Below, in pieces: positions 11,320-23,790 of a stretch of 64,000 nt of DNA. Position 1 is the first letter of the stretch, and the number at the start of each line of letters is the position of its first letter. The DNA lies in contig OZ038454.1 in NCBI GenBank assembly GCA_964036195.1, positions 29,560,315 to 29,624,314 on the forward strand, given 5' to 3'. Source of the stretch: Sphaerolaimus hirsutus. Its lineage: Eukaryota; Nematoda; Chromadorea; Monhysterida; Sphaerolaimidae. A program made the translations under genes and the position numbers. The notes beneath the pieces were generated by a model that had not been told where the DNA came from, did not search any database, and worked only from the letters and a program-made list of their open reading frames with translations.

Positions 11320-13310
11320 GAGTTTACAATTCAGGGTTGAGTTGATGGGTGTTGATAAATTAGGGTCGAGTTGACAGAAGTTTAAAGATAAGGGGCTGTT
11401 GACACATGTTTAAAAATTAGAGGCTGAGTTTATGGGAGTTGAGTTGATGGGTGTTTGCCAAATTAGGGGCTGAGTTTATGGGAGTTAACAATAACATTAC
11501 CATAATCCTTAAGTGAGGCCCCCGGGGCTAAAAAATATAAATTGTGATATAATGCATTTGTGGGTTACTGATTACAATGATTTGAAATATGCACTCCATT
11601 CTGACAGTACATTATGATAACCCTGAAATTGAACCCAAAATGGGGCCAAAATTTTCAAATTGTGAAATGATGCATTGTGGGTTTCTAATTGCACTGATTT
11701 GATATATAATGCACTCCATTTTGACACTACATTACCATAACCCTGAAAATGAACCACTGGGGCCAAAAACTTTCAATTTGTGAAATGATGCATTTTTGGG
11801 TTTCTGGTTGCACTGATTTCCAATTTAGGTTTCTGATTGCACTGATTTGATATATGCACTCCATTGACACTACATTACCATAACCCGAAAAATGTACCCA
11901 TGGGGCCAAATACTTTCAATTTGAGAAATGATGCATTTTCAGGTTTCTGATTGCACTCATTTGAAATATGCACTTCATTTTGACACTACATAACCATAAC
12001 CCTGAAAATGAACCTCTGGAGCCAAATCTTTCAATTTGTGAAATCATTCATTTTTGGGTTTCTGATTGCACTGATTTCAAATTTGGGTCTATGATTGCAC
12101 CAATTTGATATATGCACTCCATTTTGACACTACATTACCATAACCCTAAAAATGAACCCATGGGGCCAAATACTTTCAATTTGAGAAATGATGCATTTTC
12201 GGGTTTCTGATAGCACTCATTTGAAATATGCACTTCATTTTGACACTACATTACCATAACCCTAAAAATGAACCCCCTGGGCCAAAAACTTTCAAACCAT
12301 AAAATGATGGATTTGTGGGTTTCAGAGTGTAGCTATTTCAAATATGCCCAGGGCTTAAAAAATTAGAAATTGTGAAATGATTCGATGTGGGTTTCTAATT
12401 GCACTGATTTGAAATATGCAATCCATTTTGACACTACATAACCCTGAAAACTACATAACCATAACCCTGAAAATGAACCTCTGGAGCCAAAAACTTTCAA
12501 TTTGTGAAATCATTCATTTTCAGGTTTCTGATTGCACTCATTTGAAATATGCACTTCATTTTGACACTACATTACCATAACCATAAAAATGAACCCCCTA
12601 AGCCAAAAACTTTCAAATCATAAAATGATGCATTTGTGGGTTTCTGATTGTAGCGATTTCAAATATGCACTCCATTTTGACACTACATTACTAAAACTCT
12701 GAAATTGAACCCCTAGACCCAAAAATTTCTATTTGTAAAATGATGCATTTTGCAGGTTTCTTATTGCACTGATTTGAAATGACTCAATTTCAACTCTACA
12801 TTACTGTAAGCCTTAAATTGAACCCATGGGGCTAATAAATTAGAAATTGTGAAATGATGCATTTGTGGCTTTTTGATTGCCTTGATTTGAAATATGCACT
12901 TCATTTTGACACTACATTATCATAACCCTGAAAATGAACCCCCAGGGCCAAAAATTTTCAAATCATAAAATGATGTGTTTGTGGGTTTCTGATTGTAGCG
13001 ATTTCAAATATGCACTCCATTTTGACACCACATTACTAAAACCCTGATAATGAACCCCTGGGCACAAAAACTTTCAATTTGTGAAATGATGCGTTTGTGG
13101 GTTTTTTATTGCAGTGATTTGAGATGTGCACTCCATTTCTACTCTACATTACCATAACCTTTTAAGTCTAACCCTTGGGGCTAAAAAATTGAAAATTGTG
13201 AATTGATGCATTTGTGGATTGATGATAGTGATTTTTTGAAATATTCATACCATTTTCACACTACATTACCATAAACCTGAAAATGAGTTTACGGGAGTTT
13301 CCAAATTAGG
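11320..13310. repeat. Satellite array, about 120-bp monomers
   Basis: Reiterated monomer with landmarks ATATGCACTCCATTTTGACA, CTACATTACCATAACCCTGA, AACTTTCAATTTGTGAAATG and ATGCATTTGTGGGTTTCTGA. About 14-15 diverged units. The short edge at 11320-11480 is the minisatellite motif that also follows the array. It lies wholly inside the hAT-like element. Confidence 0.9.
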
Positions 13311-13690
13311 GGCTGAGTTTATGGGAGTTTCCAAATTAGGGGCTGATTTTAAGGGAGTTTCCAAATTAGGGGCTGAGTTTATGGGAGTTTCTAAATTAGG
13401 GGCTGAGTTTATTGGAGTATCCAAATTAGGGCTGAGTTTACAGCAGTTTCCAAATTATGGGTTGAGTTTACAGGAGTTTCCAAAATTGGGGGCTGAGTTT
13501 ATGGGAGTTTTCAAATTAGAGGCTGAGTTTATGGGAGCTTACAAATAAGTGGCTGAGTTTATGGGAGTTTGCAAGTTAGGGGCTGAGTTTACAAGAGTTT
13601 GCAAGTTAGGGGCTGAGTTTATAGGAGTTTCCAAATTAGGGGCTGAGTTTACAGGAGTTTCCAAACTAGGGGCTGTGTTTACAGGATTTA
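13286..13690. repeat. 30-bp minisatellite
   Basis: Tandem GGGAGTTTCCAAATTAGGGG-CTGAGTTTAT units. The length is mostly a multiple of three, so a frame reading (MGVSKLGAEF)n stays open; there is no other sign of coding. Confidence 0.9.
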
Positions 13691-14215
13691 GAGGGGTCCC
13701 CATGGGGTGCCATTTTTGGGGGGTCTCCAGGGGGTGCCATTTTCTGGAGGTACATATGGGGGTGCCATTTCAAGGGGGTCCACATAGGGTGCCATTTTTT
13801 GGGTGGTCCCCAGGGGTGCCATTTTTTGGTGGTCCTCAGGGGGGTGCTATATTTTTTTTTGCAGGGGGGTCCTAAGGGGGTGCCATTTTGGGGTGGTCCC
13901 CAGGGGGTGCCATTTTTGGAGAGTCCCCAGGGGGAGCCAACTTTGGGTGGGTCCCCAGGGGGTGCCATTTTTGTGGGGGTTCCTAGGGGGTGCCATGTTT
14001 GGGGGGTCCCCAGGGGGTGCTATTTTGGGGGGTCCCAAGGGGGTGCCATTTTGGGGGGTCCCTAAGGAGTGCCATTTTTCGGTGGTCCTCAGGGGGTGCC
14101 ATATTTGTGGGGCCCTAGGGGGTCTCATTTTTGGGCGGTTCCCAGGGGGTGCCACTTTTGGGGGGTTCCCCAGGGGGTGCCATTTGGAGGGGGGTCCCCA
14201 TTGGGGTGTCAGTTT
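13690..14215. repeat. G-rich minisatellite, about 28-30 bp
   Basis: Tandem GGGGGTCCCCAGGGGGTGCC-ATTTTT units, continuing directly from the 30-bp minisatellite. Confidence 0.88.
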
Positions 14216-14834
14216 TTGCAAGCCTCTGAGTAGTGGGTATCTATAGCAGGATTCTCTCCAACCTTCAGTTGGGTTTTGTGGTTCTCTACAATTAATACCA
14301 CAAGGATTTACAAACACAAAAAGAACAGCAAAGCACAAATGTAACCAATTAAAGATTACAACAAAGTTTGACACCTTGCAAAAACCACACTATCATATCA
14401 CAAAACCTATACCACACAGAATGCACACTGCACACCATCATACCAAATCGCAAACTGTCCACATTTTACTACCGAGTTTCATGCCCAACCATTTTACAGT
14501 TAACAGTTTTACATTTTACCAACCAAGTTTACAAAAATCCATTCCAAAACATTGCATCTTTGGTATTGGTCTTGTTATTGTTGGTACATTACATACTGCA
14601 TTTCAAAACACATGCCTAGCATGTGGGCAAACTTAACTAAAGTATCATATTTTCTCCAATGGTATTAATTGTAGAGAACCACAAAACCCGACCAAAGGTC
14701 GGAGAGAATCCTGCTAGTCCTGATACGAAAATGAACTGTTGGCATTAGACATCATGAAGTGTGTGTGAAAACTGGTAGAGAACCCAGTATCTGATATTTC
14801 TGCAAGCATCATTCTAAAAAGTAACACATCCGAC
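14216..14834. other. Interior of the 4.8-kb element, no gene seen
   Basis: Unique-looking AT-rich sequence. GGTTCTCTACAATTAATACC near 14280 recurs inverted (GGTATTAATTGTAGAGAACC) near 14660, so this part is itself framed by an inverted repeat. Confidence 0.5.
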
Positions 14835-15070
14835 ATGACTCGAGACTTGAGATTTTGGCCTGACTCGACTCGACTTTTCAGTAACTCGCCCGAGTCGACT
14901 CGCCGACTAGACCGGAAAATTTTTGGGATTGCGACTCGAACTCGAGTTTGAAAAAAATCGAGCCCTAGTACTCAGAGTCAATCTTTAAGCGTGCGTTCAA
15001 ACTACGAAAACACCATCCGTAAGCACCTCAAGCCAAAAAATCAATCAGGATGGTTTACATGCGCAATAAA

Positions 15071-15462
15071 TACTGTATTATCTCGAATTAACCCCCCCCC
15101 CTCAAAATTGACTGGGGAAAGAATACCCCCCCCCTTGAAATACCCCCCCCCCCCTCTGCAACGATGTACATCATATATGCAATGTACATGATGTATTTAT
15201 TACTGCTGATTTGTATCGCAGCTACACAGACTAGTTTGTGTAGCTACCTACGTTTTTATGTCCAAATATATCCTGTTTAGACGGATTTATTACCTGTTTT
15301 GGGTACGAAAATGTCTACTCTTTACTACGATCCTTACGAAAATTGCTGACGAAATAATAAAACCGCCGCTCGAATACCCCCCACCCTTGAATTGACCCCG
15401 CTCAAAAATTATTGCTGGCGAAATAATAAACCACCATGGGGGTATTTCGAGGTAATACGGTA
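15071..15462. mobile_element. TACCGTATT-family TIR element
   Basis: Inverted ends TACTGTATTATCTCGAATTA and TATTTCGAGGTAATACGGTA with C-run blocks inside each end. Confidence 0.82.
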
Positions 15463-16447
15463 TGTAGAAACGTCTACCCACGCTTAGACGATGTGCTCGT
15501 ATCGTTTTCAGATTGAATCAAAACGGCGCCGCGCACACTAGTTAACTAGAAATTTAACTGGCAGTAAACTAGAAATTTTGTAAAGTCGTAAGTCAACTTT
15601 GAATGGCATTTGAGTTTACTTAAATGAGGTGTTCCGTCAACTACAGTTGGCGGAGAGTAAAAATAAGTAATTTCAGTAAACTGAAATGCGTTCGAGGCCG
15701 ATGACAGAGTCATAAAAAGCGTCATCGAAAAACTAGTGTGTACAGATTACTGCATTGAAGCACGAGCTTCAATGAATGCTTGTTTGAGACAGCAGGCTTA
15801 CAGATAGCATTTTGATACAATTGATTTTGTAAATATTGCTTGAAAAATGCTGGAAAATTCCGCAAAAATATAAAAAAATTAAATTTCTCCTGGAATTTCG
15901 GAATGCGATTAAAACTACCTGACTGGAAAGTCAGGATGGGAAAACGTAAATCACACGAAATTTGTGAAATATTTACATAAATACGTCTAATTAAAATGTA
16001 TAGGCAACGTGGGTACCTAAATACATTGGTGGTCGGAAGATAGAACGGACCAATAAACAACATTCGATTTGATGACACAGACTTCTTTTTCTGAACATAG
16101 AAATTATAAATAAACAATGTACAAAAAGTGGCATCCCACAGGGATAGTAAATCGCTCATTCAAACTGATAAATGGCATGAAATTTGGGGGTTAGTGTTTA
16201 GCCTGACGTGTGCACCGTCATTATTCACAAGGGACATTATCAGAGGGGGTTATTTTTTCGTCAGGATTTTTATGAAAATCAATGACCACTTTCTCACACT
16301 GACACAGGAAAATGTAGTCAACTTCACCACTATTTGTATTAAGTTAGTATCAATTTCATACAAAACACTGTTTTACTGGTTTTTATGTATTTAAAACGGG
16401 TCCCAGCTGACTCAGACCAGGGGATATTTTAAGGGTTTTCTCTAGGA
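15463..16447. other. Non-coding stretch, no gene seen
   Basis: Old repeat sequence. It includes GTAAACT-rich motifs and, near 16240-16290, a partial C-run-type end (GGGGGTTATTTTTTCGTCAG). Confidence 0.4.
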
Positions 16448-16771
16448 TACAGTATGTCCTCGAATTATCAACCGGGGGTATTTCTAGGGTGTAATTATTT
16501 CGCCAGAATTTTCTTGAGCAACCAACCAGTACTTATTTTTGGGGGTATTTCGAGGAAGGGGGGTTATTAATTCATAGTGGCTATTTTGAAGGGGGTATTT
16601 CGAGGGAGGGGGGTTACTAATTCATAGTGGCCATTTTGAAGGGGGTATTTCGAGGGAGGGGGGTTACTAATTCATAGTGGCCATTTTGAAGGGGGTATTT
16701 CGAGGGAGGGGGGGGGGGGGTTATAATTCACAGTGGCCATTTTGAAGGGGGTATTTCGAGGAAATATGGTA
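16448..16771. mobile_element. TACCGTATT-family element with internal tandem units
   Basis: Ends TACAGTATGTCCTCGAATTA and TATTTCGAGGAAATATGGTA. The interior holds four tandem units of about 60 bp (GGGGGTATTTCGAGGGAGGG-TTACTAATTCATAGTGGCCA). Confidence 0.8.
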
Positions 16772-17716
16772 TACGGTATCCAAGAAAGTATCGCCTCAAT
16801 CAGTCATGTTAAATACTATTTTGTGCGCCACGGCTGTTCAGGAAATAATTTCGTTTGAGTATGCCAAGCCAATTGACAGACGTTACGTGACATACGCGGA
16901 CATACGTAATTACGTAAACTTTAACATAAATTTACGTACCATGTAGAGTAACGGAGGTCAGGCAGCAATGGCAAAGACATGACAAATCAAATTTCGCGCA
17001 CCCCAAATTCAAATTTGCAAAATGCACATAAATTGGGTTGATCGAAACGCTCTGCATTGTTGCGAAAACGTTTTAGGTACTTTTACTCGAACTGTCAAAT
17101 ACCGAGTAAACACGTTTACTTCCCTCTCGAAGAAGTACCTTAACTCGGTTTTACATACGTATTCTTTTTCAAAGCATCTAAGTACAGAAAACGTTTTTAT
17201 TCTATCAGGCTGTAAAATAAGTTTCTTACATTTTTTGCGATCTCATAGAAATGCAGATTCCTGCATCCCATTCTGTTGTACATTGGCCGATGTTGATTAG
17301 GGTTCAAACGATATATCGTATCGAATATCGGATATCGACCATTTTTTAATATCGAATATCGACATCGAAAATTGTGAAAAAATATCGAATATCGACCATT
17401 TTTTCGATATATCGAACCTGTATTGTGTCCCTAAGTAAAATTATTATTTGTTATTTGTCTGATACACATTGATTCATCATGTTTCTTTCTCCATTTTCTA
17501 CTTTTGAGTGATGTAAACCTTGTTAAAGTTACTTGTACCATTCACATTTCAGTAAAGATATAAACTGGTGGCACATATAAATGAGAAACCAGGTACCTCG
17601 TTTTTCACAACAACCTCACAGGGAAACGTGCAGCCAAATATGGCTGCCATTTTTTCTGGGGGTGCCCACAACATTTGTCTATATATATGCCAAGTGGCAA
17701 CCCATGGCACCAGGGG

Positions 17717-19686
17717 TAGGGTGTCAAATTTCCGTTTCCGTTTTCCGTTTCCGCCTTTCCGCAGGAAAATTTTTTACCTTTCCGTTTTCCGTTTTCCGGC
17801 AGACGAAAAATTTTTACCTTTCCGTTTTCCGTTTTCCGGCAGCCAAAAAATTTTTATTTTTCCGTTTTCCGTTTTCCGGCAGCTGAAAATTTTTTACCTT
17901 TCCGTTTCCGTTTTTCCGGCCCATTTTTCCGTTTTCCGGCTGAAAAATTTTTACCTTTCCGTTTCCGTTTTACCAGGCCATTTTTCCATTTTCTGGCTCA
18001 ATTTTCAGTTTTCTGGCATTTTTCCATTGTTTTTCCAATCTGTATTTATCTTCAATTGGCTCATTCCATGTGTTGTTTTTGTCTCTTGGAGCAGCATTGA
18101 CAACTGGGATTTCAGGGTCAGTGAAACAGGTGCTGTGAACCCAATTGGGTCATATGCTGACACCAATAATTTATTCAAGTTTCATCTGGTTGGTGTTGTG
18201 ATGCTGTCAATTTGCAATTTTGGTGTTGATATTGCCAGCATGTCCGTTTGGTGATTTTATTTCATGCCCATTATTGCGACAATTTTATTCACCTTTGGAC
18301 TCCTGTCGTTTTCTGCTATTTCATTCATGACTGATCTGGAGTTTGACAGCCATTCCCTCATGTTCATAGAACATTGGTTAAAAAAAGCTTTGACTTTGTA
18401 ATATAGTTCTAAAGCTTCAACTTCATTCGTGACACTCATGATGAAGTTATCGACGTAAATGTTGTTTATTATCATCGCCAACTGGTTTCGTTCCCCTTCA
18501 TTTTCTTCATATTCATTCATGTTGTTTATTGTCACATTTAAATGGTATTTTATGACTGCTCCCAAAATTGCTGGGCTGCAGACAAGTCCAAACAGTACGC
18601 GTTTAAAACAGAGTACTATTAAGTTATTTTCAGTTACTGGTTTTGAGGCATCTTTCAGCCAGAAAAATTGTGTGTAGTCTCTAGCTTGGTCATGCAATCC
18701 TATTTGCAAAAATGCCTTTTCAATATTGGCAATTAATGCTAGATTGCCTGCCCTGAACCTCAGGAGTAGGCCCAGTGCTAATGGTGTTGTAATTGCTCCT
18801 CTAAAAAGGCACTCGTTGAAACTGGGCTTACCTGCCGACCCATCGTACACGATTCTGCATGATGTCGATTTGCCCAGCGTGATTACTGGCTGGTGTGGCA
18901 GGTAATGAATCCCCTTGTTGTCTGTTTTGTCATCACAGATCTCAATTATTCCCTTTTCTAGTTGGTCATCCAAAACTTTCCAGTATTGTTCGAATAAGTT
19001 TGGATCTTTGTTGAATCTTCTTATCAGTGATTTAAACCGCACCAAGGCTTCTGCTTTTCCCATGGGCAGGTCACTGATACTCTCTTTATACGGCCAGTCA
19101 ATATAGTATTGTTTGTTGTTGTTGAATTTTATGCTATTTATTATCATCTCCTCTGCAATGTTGTCATCAATTGCATAGGGGTCATCAGTGATTCCCACTG
19201 CTTCTAGACTGTGAAATTGTCATCATGTTTCCTTTCCTATGGCCACTATGGCTACTTTTTGATGATTTTTTGTTGGTTCAGTTAAGCTTGAACTACAAGT
19301 GAAGTTACAGGCATCATCCATAGTTGCAGAATGTACAGCTACCACAATCAAAGCCAAACAGGCAAACCTGCATGCAGGTTTTCCTTCTGCAAATTTGTCT
19401 ATTACCGTGCTGATTTCACTTTATTTTTTTTCCGTTTCCGTGCAAATTTTGCTTTCCGTTTTCCGTTTTCCGGCATTTCATTTTTCCGTTTTCCGTTTTC
19501 CGGCCGACAATTTTTTTTTACCTTTCCGTTTTCCGTTTTCCGCTGAGTGAAATTTTTTTACCTTTCCGTTTTCCATTTTCCGGCAGAAATTTTTTTTTTA
19601 CCTTTCCGTTTTCCGTTTTCCGTAAAGTGAAAAAATTTTACCTTTCCGTTTTCCGTTTTCCGTAAAAAAAAATTTTTGACACCCTA
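17717..19686. mobile_element. TAGGGTGTC hAT-like element with TTTCCG arrays (fourth level)
   Basis: Ends TAGGGTGTCAAATTTCCG and TTTTTGACACCCTA. Perfect TSD ACCAGGGG at 17709-17716 and 19687-19694. TTTCCGTTTTCCG arrays at 17728-18010 and 19430-19670. It carries the Pao reverse-transcriptase fragment. Confidence 0.92.
18257..19198 (-). pseudogene. BEL/Pao-type reverse transcriptase fragment
   Basis: A 313-residue open frame with Pao reverse-transcriptase landmarks: HQPVITLGKST..RIVYDGSAGK (residues about 102-124), ANIEKAFLQIGL (157-168), FGLVCSPAILGA (203-214), YVDN (248-251) and MREWLSNS (280-287). The first catalytic Asp, expected in the DIEKAF motif, is Asn158, and motif C reads YVDN. No gag, protease, RNase H, integrase or LTR is visible. 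It is therefore a truncated and probably inactive remnant. It lies inside a hAT-like element (17717-19686), between that element's TTTCCG arrays. Confidence 0.88.
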
Positions 19687-21599
19687 ACCAGGGGTATCTT
19701 GAATTTTGACCCTCCGAGTGGTTGGATAGATAGCAAATCGCTCCTCCAGAGGGATAGATAGCTGTAAAAATTTTCTGGGGGGGGGTTGGGGGGGGTTTGG
19801 GGGGGGGTTGTGGTGGTTCGATATATTGGCTTTTTCGGGGCATAGAAGGAAGAAAAGGGAGAAAAATCGCTAAAAGTAGGTGTAAAATAGCTCAAAATGG
19901 GTATACAAGAGCATATAGTACTTAAAATAGCTGAAAATAGGCAGTTAGACGCATGAACCAGTGATTTTGGAGGTGAAAATCTATATATAGGTATGAAAAA
20001 TAGCGATTTTGAGCGAAAATTGGGGTATAGTTTCTGAAAAATCGCTCCAGATAGGTAGATAGCTGGGCGATTTGGGGGGGGGGGGGTTTAGGGGGTAGTA
20101 GCCCAAAATTTTGCCTCCGGGATAGATAGATAGCTGAGCGGCCTCCGGGATAGATAGATAGCTGGGCAGTTTGGGGGGGGGTAACCCCCCCCCAACCCCC
20201 CCCCCCATTCGAGACCCCTGCATGGCACCCCCCTGTTTGTCTGCTATAGATTGATGAAGTTTTTTTGCCAATTTTTTCCCGGAAAATATAAATGAGAATT
20301 TTCAAAAAGCAAACAAAATATAGCTGCGGTAAAGTGAGCAGCATTTTTTTGGTGTGCTGACAACACAAGGGATGATTACACTTGTGTTGGTGCTTTTTCA
20401 AAAAATAAAAATTCCTTGTGGCTTGCCAAAAGCCATATTTTGACCCGCTGGTCATTTGTGGGTATATTTTGACCCCCATTTCACTACCCCCAAATAAAAA
20501 TGGCCCCAATATGCAGACATGTGCTATGAAGCATTCTCAACAACTATTTTGAACTTTGTCCTAATCCAAATTGTGATTGTAATTGAAAAACCATGATTTT
20601 CAACTTTCTGGACATGACATAGTTTTTTGTCTGGCCCATTAAAACTAGATACATAGCACATTGCCCATTTACCCCATAGATTTTTTACAGATAATTAGTG
20701 CCCACATTGAATGGGCACAATTTTTTGTGATTTGTGCTGTGACATTGCAGGCGTCGGACACGCTGTCACGCAAGTGCCCTCTTTACACAGGGCCATTTTT
20801 ATCATTTGCTATAAAAAATATTTGAGTGCAAAAACGGGGCCCAGGAGCAGCCATATGTTGCCCCTGACACTGAACAAGCCAATTCTGGCCCCCATGTGCT
20901 CCATGAATAGCTTGGGATAGTAGATTGTCCACTTTCTAAAACCTATGTTTTTCTCAAAAAAAATGTTTCAGTTTGATCAACAACGCCATCATTGTGTGGG
21001 GGTTCTGGGGACTCTGAGGGGGTAAAAAAGTTGTACATACTTTGAATCTACCAATGTTAAAAAAACTTTTTGTACTCAAATGTCCAGAAAAAAAATTATT
21101 GAAAATTTAAATTTCATCGGGAACAAAAATTTGTATGGAATTCTCATTTATATTTTCCAGAAAAAAATGTGAAATTTTGTTTTCCTGCACCATAGGTGGC
21201 CTGAGGGAGGTGCCCCCTAGGGTATTTATAGTAAATACTTGGGGGCACCCTCACACAAGATGAAAGCCTAACAGTTTGCACGTGGGATTTGTAAAATACA
21301 ATTACTTGATTTTCTCATTTATATTTTCCACCAGTTTAATTAACCATGTGTGCAACCACATGAAAATTTACACAATATGCCACTTGAAATATGCCTTGCT
21401 ATACCAAAAGCAAATCGCAATATCGAATATCGAAAATATCGAAATATCGAATATCAAATATCGACGATTTTTTTATATCGAATATCGAATGTCGATATCG
21501 AGGTTCCATTTCGTATCGATATCGAATATCGAGTTTCAGAAAAAAATATCGAATATCGATATCGGAAAGTCATATCGTTTGAACCCTAATGTTGATGCC

Positions 21600-22430
21600 C
21601 TCCGAGTATGTTGGGGTTTGGGGTCTGGGCTATGACGGATTGTTATGGTTTGCACAAATAATCCCCCAGTCCCAAGATAAGGGGGGTCTATAAAATGGTG
21701 GTCATTTTGCATGGATTATCTGCACATTGATTTTGGAGCTTAATAACTTGGCCATTTCTGGGCCCATTTGGATCATTCAACAATTAAAATGATCGGGACA
21801 ACCTGAAGATTCCATTTTTGCGGTCGGTTGAGTGATCTATAAATTGCGTATGCCGATTTGACCCGGTGTTTAAACATGAAAAAAAGTCGTAATAATAGTT
21901 TTAATAGACAGTTGTTTTGAACATGCTATCATATACTTCAGACAAAAAGAATAAATCTGGCCCAAAAATTATTTCAAAATCTCTTTCCAATCAAAAGTTA
22001 CAGCACTTCAAACTTCCACCCCCAAACCATAAATATAAATTACCGCATGAAGAACAAAGCATGCAAATTCAAAACTCCATATCTCGGCCATTTCCTTGCC
22101 GATTTTCACCTATGAATGCTTAAAATGATCAGAATGACCTGTAGATTTCATTTTTATGTTCTGATTATCTGTATGCACTGTTCTTCATGCTGTTATTTTA
22201 TTCGCGGGAGGTGAAAGTTCAAAGTGCTATAACTATTGATTGGAGAAAGATATTGAACTCATTTTTGTTTTATATAAATCATCGCTGTCTAAAGTATATG
22301 ATTGCATGTTAAAAAAATTATTTTTTTTTGTTCAAAATCCGGGACAAATCGGCATACGGAATTTACACATCACTGATCCCATTGCAAAAATGGAATCTTC
22401 AAGCTGTCCCGATCATTTTAAGTGTCGAAT
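21600..22430. repeat. Left part of a large duplicated segment
   Basis: Begins near TATGTTGGGGTTTGGGGTCT. 22212-22430 matches 57980-58195. Related stretches are at 31700-32035, 32710-33208 and 33865-33975. No gene. Confidence 0.7.
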
Positions 22431-23329
22431 GGGCCTCCACACGCTAGTTGACATCGCATTTCAGAGTCAACTCAGAGTCAACTAGTGTTTCAGTTGACGC
22501 AATCACTCACCACTTGACTTTTTTAAAAGAGCATACGCGTTAACCCATATTTTTGGCATTTAGCTCATGTATTTCATTGAAAAAGTCAACTGGAAAAATC
22601 CATTCTCAGAAACGAGTTGACCCTGCTTTCTACGATGCAGTTTGTGTGATTTAAAGAGTGTTATGTGATAGACCATAATTAATCTGATTTTTTGACACCT
22701 AATTATCATATATTGTGTGAAGCATAACCAAATGAAAAATTATTTGCATGTTCCATATTCAAAATTTTTTTATTGTTTACATGTGTGAATGCTTGTTAAT
22801 TAGATAGTTGTTTCATGTACTATAAATGTCTGTGAATTTTTCTGTACTAATTCTCATTCGTAATAAATTTTTTTGAAAGAATAAAAAATCTTTTTCTTTA
22901 AACGGAAATTTATTTTTCATCGCACAACACGGAATCACATCATAATGCCAACATAACCAAATGAAAGGCAAAATAAACGCGAACACAGCAGTATTTTTTT
23001 TGAAAGAATCACTTAACACAAAAGAAAGATATGAATTTTTCAATATTTCAAACTTCAATAATTTTAAAAAGTTTTCCTGGCAAGTTATGACAGCACTGAA
23101 TGTGAAATTTGATATACTAAAACTATTGAAGCAAGTAACACAAGAAATTTCAAAAAACGGCAGCTTTTTCAATTTTTAACACCTAAATATCTAACTCTGA
23201 AAAAAAATTGATGAGTTGACACTGACAGTTTACGAAAATATGTCAACTGATTCATTTCACCCAGAAATGGATCAGTTGACATAACATTTAAATCTGACTC
23301 ATTAACTCAGAAATCTTGCCAGTATACAG

Positions 23330-23790
23330 TATCTTTTTGTATAAAAAAAAACATAATTAATTAAAATAAAAAATTAAATTAAATAAGGAAAATTTAATTG
23401 AAATATAAATAAAAAAGTTATAAAAATAGGAAGAAAAAATAAAAATAAAAATTATAAAATTCATAAATAAAAAGTAATTATAATATGAAATAATAATAAT
23501 AAAAATTATACAATTCAAGTAAAAATATAAAAAAATTAGTAAAAATTAAAATGAAAACAATAAAATTTATAAAAAAAATAAAAATGATTGAAAAATAAAA
23601 AATAGATAAAATACCCATGAAAATAAATATAATAAAACTTTAAGAAAAAAAAAATTTAAAAAATGGACATTAAAATATAAGTAAAAACATTTAAACAAAT
23701 AAAAACATAAAATTTTAATAAAAATAAAAATAATTTTAAAAAAATAATAATAATATAGCAAAAAATATAAGTGTAAAAATAAATTTAAGG
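23330..23790. repeat. A-rich low-complexity tract
   Basis: Almost only A and T with scattered G (AATAAAAATAAAAATTATAA-like) for about 460 bp. Confidence 0.85.

Larger units (their letters stand above)
10196..14967. mobile_element. 4.8-kb hAT-like element carrying satellite DNA
   Basis: Starts TAGGGCTCGAGCTCGACTCG and ends AAAAAAATCGAGCCCTA. Perfect 8-bp TSD GTACTCAG at 10188-10195 and 14968-14975. ACTCG-type arrays lie at both ends (10200-10340 and 14835-14960). The middle is satellite and minisatellite. No transposase frame. Confidence 0.88.
17711..20220. mobile_element. CAGGGGT hAT-like element (third level)
   Basis: Left end CAGGGGT (interrupted at 17717) resumes as TATCTTGAATTTTGACCCTC at 19695. 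Right end CATTCGAGACCCCTG at 20220. Perfect TSD CATGGCAC at 17703-17710 and 20221-20228. The interior has GGATAGATAGATAGCTGGGC and long G runs. Confidence 0.88.
17562..21338. mobile_element. TAAACTGGTGG-type element (second level)
   Basis: Ends TAAACTGGTGGCACATATAA and TATATTTTCCACCAGTTTA. Interior collinear with 7249-9229 once the deeper insertion is removed. Confidence 0.82.
17298..21588. mobile_element. hAT-like element with ATATCGA arrays (outer level of nest)
   Basis: Starts TAGGGTTCAAACGATATATC and ends GATATGACTTTCC-inverted ...CGTTTGAACCCTA. Perfect TSD ATGTTGAT at 17290-17297 and 21589-21596. ATATCGA arrays at both ends. A short relative without the inserted 3.8 kb is at 49185-49985. 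Confidence 0.92.

Noticed and set aside
13286..13690. CRISPR-like regular 30-bp repeats
   Set aside because: Units are directly contiguous with no unique spacers, and the genome is eukaryotic.
13321..13875. Open frame with repeated MGVSKLGAEF decapeptides, possibly a repeat protein
   Set aside because: The frame is open only because the 30-bp minisatellite unit is a multiple of three. It continues into another minisatellite with no start context, no domain and no conservation.
17581..18050. FPFSVFR-rich open frame near the Pao fragment
   Set aside because: Translation of the TTTCCG array of a TIR element, not protein.
17717..19686. A complete BEL/Pao retrotransposon
   Set aside because: No LTRs, gag, protease, RNase H or integrase; the bounding repeats are inverted with an 8-bp duplication, so the element is a hAT-like DNA transposon carrying a fragment.
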